NCBI GenBank assembly: GCA_910575075.1
Contig: CAJTCY010000007.1
Coordinates: 62,001-126,000, forward strand
DNA: 64,000 bases
Direction of reading: 5' to 3'
DNA from: Lachnospiraceae bacterium
GTDB lineage: Bacteria > Bacillota > Clostridia > Lachnospirales > Lachnospiraceae
The notes beneath the pieces are model-generated. The model saw only the letters and a list, made by a program, of their open reading frames with translations. It was not told the DNA's origin and ran no database searches. Positions 56,023-64,000 of the stretch are shown here, one piece after another. Numbering within the stretch: the stretch's first letter is position 1; every line of letters begins with the position of its first letter. The translations under genes and the position numbers were made by a program.

Positions 56023-59000
56023 AAATTACTTGTTTTTGCTTTCTTCAGCAATTTCTTATAATACGTTCTCTTAGACTTCTTCACACTGAAGACTGCATTC
56101 TTCTTTATGCTCTTAAACGCATTCTTGCCAATCGTCTTCACTGCCGTGCCGCTGAATTTAACCTTTGCAAGTTTCTTAGCTCCGCTGAATGCCTCGCTGC
56201 CAATATTCTTGACATTCTTGCCGATTACAACGCTCTTAAGTTTCGTCTGTTTGCGGAACGCTTTCTTATTTATTGCCGTTACCTTAAAGACCATACCATT
56301 GAACTTCACTGTAGCTGGTACATTTACAGATGTAAGTTTCTTAGATGATCCGGTAACTGTAACTTCTTTCACAGACATCGTACATTTTGTAATCTTGTAC
56401 TTAAGATTCTTGGCAGTAAAATTCTTATTCATAGTAAATACTGCCTTCTTGCCAATATTCTTAAATGCATCCTTGCCAATGGTCTTTACCGCTGTTCCCT
56501 TAAAGGTTATCTTCACCAGTTTCTTATCGTTCAGGAATGCTTTCTTGCCAATGGTGACAATATTCTTGCCAATCACAGCGCTCTTAAGATTCTTCTGATT
56601 TGCTAATGCAGAATCGCCAATTGCTGTAACCTTAAATATTTCTTTTCTATACACCACAGTATCCGGTATCGTTACGCTGGCAAGCTGTTTGCTGGCCTTT
56701 GTTACAGTCACCGTTTTTGCTGCAGCGCTGTAAGCGGTAACTTTATAGGTCAGTCCATCCGCCTCAGTAAACGTCTGGTTCAATTCTGGCTTTTCTTCCT
56801 GTCCAGGAGGCGTTGGCGGAGTTTCTGGTTTTTTTGCTTCCTCAATTGCTGCAATCAACCGATCCAGTACAGCCTTGATTTCTGTCTCTGTTGCATCTGG
56901 TTTGCTCAAGATAGTTTCTGCTTCACGGATGACAGCCTCAAGTCCTGCCTTCTTGTCAGCGCTCAATGTCTCCAGAAGTTTCTTTGCAGCAGCAATCTTG
57001 TCAGCCAACTGCTCCTCTACTGGCTTGGTAATCTCAATTGCTTTGTTTACTGCTGCTTTCAGGTTAGCCAGCACTTGTTCTAACTGTTCTTTGGTTGCTC
57101 CTTCTGTCTTAAGTATTTCTTTTGCCGCGTCAATCGCCGCCTGCAGTTCCTCTTTATCAGTTCCGGTAAGCTTCTCTAACAGTTTTTCCGCCTCAGCAAT
57201 CTTGTTGTTTAACTGTTCTTCCACTGGTTTGGACTCTTCTACTGCATTGGTGAGATTACGCAGCGCTTCCTCTAACTGCTCCTTCGTCACTCCTTCTGTT
57301 TTAAGAAGTTCTTTTACTGCGTCAATGGCTGCCTGCAGTTTTTCTTTCTCTGCACCGCTCAGCTTCTCAAGCATCTCTTCTGCTTCAGCAATCTTATCAT
57401 TTAACTGTTTCTCAGTTTCCAGGTATTCCTCTGCTGCTTTGACCGCTCCTTTCAGGCTGTCAAGCACAGGCTGAATCTCTTCATCTGTTGCGCCTTCCTT
57501 GTCTAATACTTTCTTTGCCTCCGTGATGGCTGCCTGCAGTTTTTCTTTCTCTGCACCACTGAGTTTCTCCAGCAGATTTTCTGCCTCGGCAACCTTGTTG
57601 CTCAGCTGCTCTTTCAGCGGTTTCTTTGATTCAATAATCTCTTCTGCTGTTGTTACGGCTGCAGATAACGTATCAAACGCTTCCTGAAGCTCTGCTTTGG
57701 TCAGATCTTCTTTCTCAAGAATATTCTCCGCCGCTGTAATTGCATTTTGCAGATTTGTCCTGTCCGTTCCAGTCAGAGCGTCCAGCAGTTCTTTTGCCTT
57801 AATAATCTTGCTCTGCATATCCGCAATCTGCTGTTCTGTAGGTTTATTTGCCTCAATTATCTGCTCAGCATTTCCTACTGCTGTGTCCAGTTTATTAAGC
57901 GCCTGCTGGAGTTGTTCGTCTGTTGCTCCAGGTTTCTTCAACTCAGCTTCCGCTTCCTCAATCGCTGCCTGCAAATCATCCTTAGCTGTACCGGTTAATT
58001 GATTGAGAAGAGCTTTGGCTTCTTCAATCTTCTTAGTCAACTGATCACTTACAGGTTTCGAGGCGTCATCAATCGCCTCTTTGGCTGCTTCAATTGCCGC
58101 ATCCATCTTGCTTATCTGCGCTGTAACGTCCGCTGCTGTTACATCAGCACTATCCAACACTCTCTGTGCAGCGGCAATCGCCGTCTCAAGTTTTGTCTTA
58201 GCTGTACCGCTCAGTTGCGCAAGAAGACCTTTTGCTGTGGTAATTTTGCCCTCCAGCTCTGCTATCTGCTCCTCAGTGGGTTTTTCCGGCTCCGGATCTA
58301 CAATTCCTCCTGTCTTCTCTGTAAACTGATAGTAATCCACATTCATAAGATTGTCTGAAACTAACAATTCCTTTGCTCCAGTAATCAACGTCTGCAGTTT
58401 CACTTTTTCTGCCTCTGCCAATTCTCCCAGAAGCGCCTCTGCCTCCGTAATTTTATATTTCAGTCTTTCTTTCGTCAGATTATCTGTAGGCTGTTCATTA
58501 TCCAGCTCATCCATCTTCGTTGACAATTCTGTCAAAGCTGTGTTGATTTCTGCTTCTGCCGCCTCCTGGTTATTTAAAACGCCTTGCCCATTCTTAATCA
58601 AAGCATCCAATTCCCCTGCTGGTCCCGATGATAATCCTGATTTAAGTTTTCCCGCTTTGTTAATGGCACTCTGAAGCTGCTTTCTTGGTGTAAAAGTCTT
58701 TTCTGCAGCCGTTATCCCTGCCTGCAGACTGTCCACCGTCTCACGGTAAGTACCGAGCGTAACACCATCTTTTCCACTGAATACTAAGAATACATCCTGA
58801 GTTCCCTTGATATTTTCCACTTTACAGCTAACCTTCTGGTACGTATCATCACTTCCAGTAGCCGGAACATCCAGGGTTCCAATCAGAGTTCCCTGAGGGC
58901 TTCCCACGCGGATTTGAATCTCTCCGCCTTCCTTAGACGCTGCATATGCCTCAAACTCTGCCGCACCCTTTTCGCCAAATTCTAATTGAGATATAGAGGT

Positions 59001-62000
59001 CCAGTCACCATTCTGAAGATCTGTCAAAGCCATATTATAGTCATTGAACAGGCTTCCTGGTTCTTTACACTCCACTGCTTTCACGCCAGAATTCCATGCG
59101 ATTGTCTCTGCATCAATCCTCTCATAAGGATTCATGCCCCGAAGCTGTGGAATTCCCTTGTAAGTTCCTTTTATAGACCTAATCGTGTCATCACTGTTAA
59201 TTTGAATATTGTCAATATGGGTGGAACGATATCCTTTCTGTACTCCCAGCGCCTTTGATACTGTCTGTGCATGGTAGATAAAGTAGCTCTTGCCTTCGTA
59301 CACAAAAGTTGCATGGTGGTTATTTCCACCTACGTTAAACCATACCTGCGGATTACTGAAAATTTCTCCCTTGTACTCAAATGGTCCCATCGGATTATCA
59401 CTTACCATATAACAGATACTTCCAAATCCTGGATATCCATCTTTATGCGGGCTGATAAAGTTAGAACAATAGGAATAATAATATTTGCCGTTATATTTAA
59501 AGATGCCTCCGTCTTCAAACATGCAAGGAGCGTCAATTTCCACTGCGTCCCCGTCAATGCTGACCATATCGGCTCCTAATTTCGCTACTCTGGCTGTCTT
59601 AGGATTGTCCTGCTGTCCTTCTGGAACGCCGCCGCCGAAGTATATGTACGCGCTGCCGTCATCATCTACCAGCACGGCCGGGTCAAAGCACCATACTACG
59701 CCCTGGCATCCAGGAGTACTTCCTGTAATCAGCGCTTTGCCAATCGGATCTTTCCATGGGCCTAACGGACTGTCTGCTTCCAACACGCCAATGCCTGAGG
59801 CATCATTTGCAAAATACAGGAAGAATTTATCTTTTCCGTCAATCTTCTTATACGCAACTGCCGGCGCCCATGCATGGCTCGCCCATTCTGCCGGTCCTTT
59901 TCCTCCATTCCGTCCTGCTACGTCAATTTCTCCATGGTCGGTCCAGTTTACCAAATCTGCTGAAGAAACTACCCGCAGAGTCGTAATATAGCCAAAATTA
60001 TTAGAATATGGATTTCCTTTATCAGAAAATTCATAGTCATCGGCCGTCATATACACATATACTCTGCCATCATACACAATAGCGTAAGGGTCTGCGCCGA
60101 ATTCATGTGTGGTAATCGGATTGCCATACCCCAGCTTCTTTGCCAGCGCTTTTGTATCGAGATATTTCAATTTTATGGAAGCGCTGCAGTTATCTGTATT
60201 ATACTCTGCCGCCCCGCCGTCTGCACGGATATAATCTGCCGTAATTGATACGGTCTCGTCTTTGTCCGCATAGCCTTTCGTTTTCAGTTTAATGGTTGCA
60301 AACAATTTGTCTGCCGCCGCAAAAGATACATCACTTCCTTTTACAGTAATATTCAATCTGCCGTTCTTAAATGTATAAGCTGTTTCTCCTTTAATTGCTT
60401 CTGCATTGAATACGACATCCTCTACTGTTAAAATATCCGGTACAGAGAGAGAAGCTTTCAAGCTGGTGTAATTTCCTGACTCCAATTCATCGAGATTCAG
60501 TTTCACTTCGCATTCGCTGCCCATAACACCGCTGATTTCTTCCGGCGCTGCTGTCATCGCCGCATTCAATGTCTGGACAGGCTGCTCTGCTCCGGTAATG
60601 CGGTCTGATACGCGGAAATAATCATAGTCCACATAACCGCCGGTTGTCTTGGTCGCATAGTTAAAGATTGCAAACTTGCTTCCCATGAAATGTACCAACT
60701 CATAACTCATTTTCATAGAATCACCCAGTTTTTCCCAGGTCTTTCCATCAAAGCTGTAATAGAAGGTCACGGTATCTTTATCTGTACCGTCTGCATTCCC
60801 CGCGAAATTAAAGTCCTCTTTCAGATATACAATATTTCCATTGCAGTCTGCACTCGCTTTTTCCACAGGTTTATCTTCTTTTGTTTCTGTATTATTTCCA
60901 GAGGCGTCCACCATCACAAGTTTCGCCTTATCCGCCTCTTTCTTGACAGCAATATAACCATATTTGAAAGAGAGCGAGCCCAGGCCTGCCACATCTCCTG
61001 TCTTCATATTGCTGATATCCATCTTGACAGTTCCAGAACATACTGGTCCAAATGTTCTCTGTGTCAGTGTGTTTCTTGCATTCAGCAGACTGGTGGATTT
61101 GTTTCCAGTTTTCAGTCTCAGCCAGCCATTGCGCTCTGTCAGAGACCAGTTATTGTTGTTAGGGTTATGATTCCACTGCCATACTAAATCCAGATTGGAG
61201 CCGTTATAATCATGTTCTCCTGATTCTGCAGGCTCTTTCGGGTCGTTTACCTTCTCGATCATTGATACATTGTCTACATAGAAATCCATGAGATCATTCT
61301 CGGCAGTCGGAGCTGCTGAATAAGGAGTTTCAAAAAACAGATAATTTTGTGTAGTGCTCGCATCATCTGGCATAGTCCACACTGCTGATATTTTGGTCCA
61401 TTCTCCTTTCTTTGCTGTTGCACTGCCCAGTACGGTACGATAACGATAATCCGGCCCGTTCTGAATCGTCAGATTAAACTGCTTCTGTTCCACACCTGTA
61501 TTATATTTTACCCATGCTTCCATCGTGTAAGTATTTCCTGGGGTCAGTCTACCACTGAGATCCTGGGAAGGTCCCTGATCACACACCGTACGCCCAGTTA
61601 CTGCCACACTCTGACTCCCTTCCTGGTGCTCCTCTTTGGTAACCGCAATGGTCGCATTATCAAAACCGCTCCAATACATAGTTCCATTCTCAAAAGAACC
61701 ATTACGGATCATATTATCAGACGGCGTCGTCATAGAGAAATCATCCAGGTAATAATTCATATTCTCTGTTGAATCATACTGATTCTCCACAAAAATGAAA
61801 TTCTTTTGCGGATCGAATGGAAACTCTTCGCTCTTATCAGCAGCCGTATAAGTTCCCTGGAATTCTACCCATTGGCCTTTTTTCGCAGTAAAGCTGACCA
61901 CGTTCGTACGATAACGATAATCGTCTCCATTCTGAATCGTTACTATAAATTTCTTCTCATCGACCGTACCTTCCGTATACTTCAATTTGCCGGAAACTGT

Positions 62001-63911
62001 ATACGTCTTACCCTCTACCAGCTTACCGCTGATATCCTGACATGCCCCTGCACCGGGACTCTTACGGTCTGATACATAAATACTGTACGTTCCATTCGCT
62101 TTTTCTGTATCCACTGCCGCAAGCGTACATGCCTGTTCTCCTGGCGTTGACGTCCACCCTTCCGTAGTTCCCAGCTCTGCGTTTCCATTGGTAAACAACT
62201 GCAGCAGAGAATCGTCTATTTCTCCTCCCACGGGTCTTTCGTAAGTAATGGAAATATCATCCAGATAATAGTCCATACCATACTGCTCTGGATTGGCTGC
62301 CGTAGTCGAGTCACTTGCATATTCGGAATCTTCTATAAAGAAATAATTTTTATCCGTGCCAAATGCAAAATTTCCATTATCAGCTGCCGTATACGTCAGT
62401 TCAAACTCTTTCCAAACGCCTTTTTGCAGATCTATCTTCCCTGCTGCCGGACGGTATTGGTAATCCGGTCCATTTTGGAATCTCGCCGTAAAACTCTTCT
62501 TATCTGGTCCGGTCATATACTTCATTTTTCCTGTGATCGTATAGGTAATTCCCTTTTTCAGCTTGCCCGTAAGGTTATACATGGCGCTGGAAGAAGAATT
62601 CTTCCTGTTTTTTACCTTCAGCACATTACCATTATTCACTCCATCATCTGCAGATACTACCTCTATTTCTCCCTTCTCAAATCCAACCCAGCCGGTGGTT
62701 CCCTTTGCACCCTCAAAATCTCCGTTCTCAATCAGCTCTACGGTCTCCATGCCTGAATCTTGTGCTGCAGCATTGTAGGTATTTACCGTGGCAGTTGCTG
62801 TCTGCTCTGCATCAAATACACGATGCTCTGCATCATTATAAAATTCGTCGGATTTTACCAGAGACTTGCCGTCGCTGCCTACAACAGGAAGGGGCATAGT
62901 TGTTTCTATCGTTACGCCATCTCCGTCCTTACCCAGCATCGGCCAGTCATTTTTCCAGGTACAATCAGTGAGCACCGGAACTCGGCCAATTGCCCCATGA
63001 TCCTGGAACATATATCCATACCATTTTCCATCTGCAGTATCAATGACAGCTCCCTGTGCCACTCCGCCGCTGACGCCATTATTCTGGAAATTTGCTTTTA
63101 AGATTATCTGATTTTCCCATTCTGTACTGGGAAATGTCTTACTTCTGTGGCAGATTTCTGTACGTCCTCCTCCGCTCGGCCAACATACATTGAACACATA
63201 ATAATACTCGCCTTTTTTTATGATGTGCGTCCCCTCGCCTGCAAGACCGGTTCCAATATTTTCGTCTCCCCAATCTTCCGTCTTAATATCAAAAAGTACT
63301 TTTTCTGTATCTTTATTCACAGTTTTCAGATCTGCGGACAATTCCGCACATTTAATCTGACCGCCGCCATAAAGGACATATGCTTTTCCGTCGTCATCAA
63401 AAAACAGTGACATGTCATGGAATCCACCGTTCAAAGTCGTCTTACTCCAGGCGCCTCTCTCGATATCGTCTGTCGTATAGAGATATGCCGTACCTGTGGT
63501 ATTGCTGTTAAAAGCCACATAATATGTACCGTCATGGTATTTCAGGCTGGCCGCCCACTGCCCGTTGCCATACATGCTCTCACCATTTCTCAGGTTCATG
63601 GCGTCTGTATCGCCCAGAATATCATATACATAATTTACGATCTCCCAGTTTACCAGATCCGTAGATTTCATGATCGGACATCCGGGGGATAAATGCATGG
63701 TCGTGCTGACCATATAATACGCATCGCCCACGCGTATAATATCAATATCCGGTACATCAGCATAAATGACCGGATTACTGAAAGTTCCATCACCATTGTC
63801 TGATGATGATGTGGCTGCCTGTGTATTTACCGGAAGCATGGTAATGACCATTGCCGCCGCTAAAATCACAGAACAGACACGTTTCCATCCGTTTCTCAGT
63901 GCTTTCCTCAC
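56010..63911 (-). CDS. Giant secreted dual-GH43 glycosidase with CBM, cohesin-like, FIVAR and leucine-rich repeat regions
   Basis: 2633 residues from a GTG at 63911 (AAAGGAG upstream), then a signal peptide ending 'TQAA'. Residues about 45-350: GH43 domain 1 (Asp in 'PDIDIIR', 'HDMSLFFDDDGKAYVLY', Glu in 'GEGTHIIKKGEYYYVF'). About 370-890: three CBM4/9-like modules. About 910-1110: GH43 C2/DUF1349-like. About 1115-1245: cohesin-like. About 1270-1575: GH43 domain 2 ('GADPYAIVYDGRVYVY', 'FDPAVLVDDDGSAYIYFGG', 'EDGGIFKYNGKYYY'). About 1605-1725: CBM6-like. About 1740-2360: helical and FIVAR repeats. About 2380-2633: BspA-like LRRs. Likely attacks arabinoxylan or arabinan. No LPXTG motif. Confidence 0.9.
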   Translation of the reverse strand: MRKALRNGWKRVCSVILAAAMVITMLPVNTQAATSSSDNGDGTFSNPVIYADVPDIDIIRVGDAYYMVSTTMHLSPGCPIMKSTDLVNWEIVNYVYDILGDTDAMNLRNGESMYGNGQWAASLKYHDGTYYVAFNSNTTGTAYLYTTDDIERGAWSKTTLNGGFHDMSLFFDDDGKAYVLYGGGQIKCAELSADLKTVNKDTEKVLFDIKTEDWGDENIGTGLAGEGTHIIKKGEYYYVFNVCWPSGGGRTEICHRSKTFPSTEWENQIILKANFQNNGVSGGVAQGAVIDTADGKWYGYMFQDHGAIGRVPVLTDCTWKNDWPMLGKDGDGVTIETTMPLPVVGSDGKSLVKSDEFYNDAEHRVFDAEQTATATVNTYNAAAQDSGMETVELIENGDFEGAKGTTGWVGFEKGEIEVVSADDGVNNGNVLKVKNRKNSSSSAMYNLTGKLKKGITYTITGKMKYMTGPDKKSFTARFQNGPDYQYRPAAGKIDLQKGVWKEFELTYTAADNGNFAFGTDKNYFFIEDSEYASDSTTAANPEQYGMDYYLDDISITYERPVGGEIDDSLLQLFTNGNAELGTTEGWTSTPGEQACTLAAVDTEKANGTYSIYVSDRKSPGAGACQDISGKLVEGKTYTVSGKLKYTEGTVDEKKFIVTIQNGDDYRYRTNVVSFTAKKGQWVEFQGTYTAADKSEEFPFDPQKNFIFVENQYDSTENMNYYLDDFSMTTPSDNMIRNGSFENGTMYWSGFDNATIAVTKEEHQEGSQSVAVTGRTVCDQGPSQDLSGRLTPGNTYTMEAWVKYNTGVEQKQFNLTIQNGPDYRYRTVLGSATAKKGEWTKISAVWTMPDDASTTQNYLFFETPYSAAPTAENDLMDFYVDNVSMIEKVNDPKEPAESGEHDYNGSNLDLVWQWNHNPNNNNWSLTERNGWLRLKTGNKSTSLLNARNTLTQRTFGPVCSGTVKMDISNMKTGDVAGLGSLSFKYGYIAVKKEADKAKLVMVDASGNNTETKEDKPVEKASADCNGNIVYLKEDFNFAGNADGTDKDTVTFYYSFDGKTWEKLGDSMKMSYELVHFMGSKFAIFNYATKTTGGYVDYDYFRVSDRITGAEQPVQTLNAAMTAAPEEISGVMGSECEVKLNLDELESGNYTSLKASLSVPDILTVEDVVFNAEAIKGETAYTFKNGRLNITVKGSDVSFAAADKLFATIKLKTKGYADKDETVSITADYIRADGGAAEYNTDNCSASIKLKYLDTKALAKKLGYGNPITTHEFGADPYAIVYDGRVYVYMTADDYEFSDKGNPYSNNFGYITTLRVVSSADLVNWTDHGEIDVAGRNGGKGPAEWASHAWAPAVAYKKIDGKDKFFLYFANDASGIGVLEADSPLGPWKDPIGKALITGSTPGCQGVVWCFDPAVLVDDDGSAYIYFGGGVPEGQQDNPKTARVAKLGADMVSIDGDAVEIDAPCMFEDGGIFKYNGKYYYSYCSNFISPHKDGYPGFGSICYMVSDNPMGPFEYKGEIFSNPQVWFNVGGNNHHATFVYEGKSYFIYHAQTVSKALGVQKGYRSTHIDNIQINSDDTIRSIKGTYKGIPQLRGMNPYERIDAETIAWNSGVKAVECKEPGSLFNDYNMALTDLQNGDWTSISQLEFGEKGAAEFEAYAASKEGGEIQIRVGSPQGTLIGTLDVPATGSDDTYQKVSCKVENIKGTQDVFLVFSGKDGVTLGTYRETVDSLQAGITAAEKTFTPRKQLQSAINKAGKLKSGLSSGPAGELDALIKNGQGVLNNQEAAEAEINTALTELSTKMDELDNEQPTDNLTKERLKYKITEAEALLGELAEAEKVKLQTLITGAKELLVSDNLMNVDYYQFTEKTGGIVDPEPEKPTEEQIAELEGKITTAKGLLAQLSGTAKTKLETAIAAAQRVLDSADVTAADVTAQISKMDAAIEAAKEAIDDASKPVSDQLTKKIEEAKALLNQLTGTAKDDLQAAIEEAEAELKKPGATDEQLQQALNKLDTAVGNAEQIIEANKPTEQQIADMQSKIIKAKELLDALTGTDRTNLQNAITAAENILEKEDLTKAELQEAFDTLSAAVTTAEEIIESKKPLKEQLSNKVAEAENLLEKLSGAEKEKLQAAITEAKKVLDKEGATDEEIQPVLDSLKGAVKAAEEYLETEKQLNDKIAEAEEMLEKLSGAEKEKLQAAIDAVKELLKTEGVTKEQLEEALRNLTNAVEESKPVEEQLNNKIAEAEKLLEKLTGTDKEELQAAIDAAKEILKTEGATKEQLEQVLANLKAAVNKAIEITKPVEEQLADKIAAAKKLLETLSADKKAGLEAVIREAETILSKPDATETEIKAVLDRLIAAIEEAKKPETPPTPPGQEEKPELNQTFTEADGLTYKVTAYSAAAKTVTVTKASKQLASVTIPDTVVYRKEIFKVTAIGDSALANQKNLKSAVIGKNIVTIGKKAFLNDKKLVKITFKGTAVKTIGKDAFKNIGKKAVFTMNKNFTAKNLKYKITKCTMSVKEVTVTGSSKKLTSVNVPATVKFNGMVFKVTAINKKAFRKQTKLKSVVIGKNVKNIGSEAFSGAKKLAKVKFSGTAVKTIGKNAFKSIKKNAVFSVKKSKRTYYKKLLKKAKTSNFKMK
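56842..58290 (-). repeat. FIVAR-type helical repeats in the GH43 protein
   Basis: At least seven tandem units of about 63-75 residues with the pattern 'NKIAEAEKLLEKLTGTDKEE' then 'LQAAIDAAKEIL'. Units 4-6 are the most alike. Two more divergent units precede them. They probably form a long rod that spaces the catalytic part from the C-terminal repeats. High similarity makes this stretch prone to length change. Confidence 0.8.
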
Positions 63912-64000
63912 AATAAATTGTTCTCCTTTCTCTTTGGGGAAGAATTGTAAGTATTCCACAAGGAACCCTCGCAATCCTTCTTGGTTTTTAGGAATGTAAT

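Noticed and set aside
56842-58290. Regular repeats that could suggest a CRISPR or satellite array
   Set aside because: Units are about 190-220 bp, in frame with the GH43 protein, and encode FIVAR-like helices; no short identical repeats with spacers.
56875-58674. Serine- and phenylalanine-rich plus-strand frames opposite the GH43 gene
   Set aside because: They are the complementary reading of the helical repeats, with biased composition and no ribosome sites.

Overview
The window reads as chromosome of an anaerobic, Gram-positive, endospore-forming gut Clostridium, most likely family Lachnospiraceae. The pointers are a complete gerA-gerB-gerC germination operon beside the start of spoIIR, a YlmC/YmxH sporulation gene, the SCIFF peptide with its radical-SAM maturase beside secDF, strong AGGAGG ribosome sites, and mostly minus-strand housekeeping genes. 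Genus is not resolved. No rRNA, tRNA or CRISPR array was seen.

Layout. 1-6.4 kb (minus): spoIIR (partial), gerC, gerB, gerA, a GntR regulator, ispE and a TetR regulator. 6.4-11.8 kb (plus): small membrane or lipoprotein genes, an unrecognised 197-residue protein, a DUF3842 gene, a two-gene membrane operon and a K+/H+-type antiporter, all interspersed with mobile-looking repeats. 11.9-24 kb (minus): secDF, the SCIFF maturase and SCIFF, an OmpR-type two-component pair, efp, rpiB, yqeG, nrdR, a large SF1 helicase and ymxH. 24-30.5 kb (minus): a glycerol operon (FIST-GGDEF protein, glpK, two FAD oxidoreductases, DUF1667). 30.6-39 kb: dnaE, pfkA, trmH, then a polar amino-acid ABC transporter whose binding protein looks circularly permuted. 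39.6-42.1 kb: a CPBP protease, a CIRCE-controlled hsp20 and a LytTR/DUF3021 pair. 42.5-45 kb: an AT-rich island with an AAA ATPase and a HEPN protein, which resembles an abortive-infection module with a broken effector gene. 45-64 kb: carbohydrate genes, namely a sugar isomerase and xylulokinase, a secreted Ig-repeat protein behind a structured leader, a LacI regulator, a YesM/YesN-type pair with a membrane-anchored solute-binding protein, and a 2633-residue secreted protein with two GH43 domains.

The most interesting items are the permuted binding protein, the AAA-HEPN island with an in-frame stop, the structured 5' leader at 48369-48464 that can hide its own ribosome site, and an unusually rich set of short non-coding inverted-repeat elements. 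These last comprise at least four families, one element carrying a second element inside it. They sit in most of the longer intergenic gaps and create false ORFs.

All calls rest on reading the sequence. Family names come from recognised motifs and not from any search.
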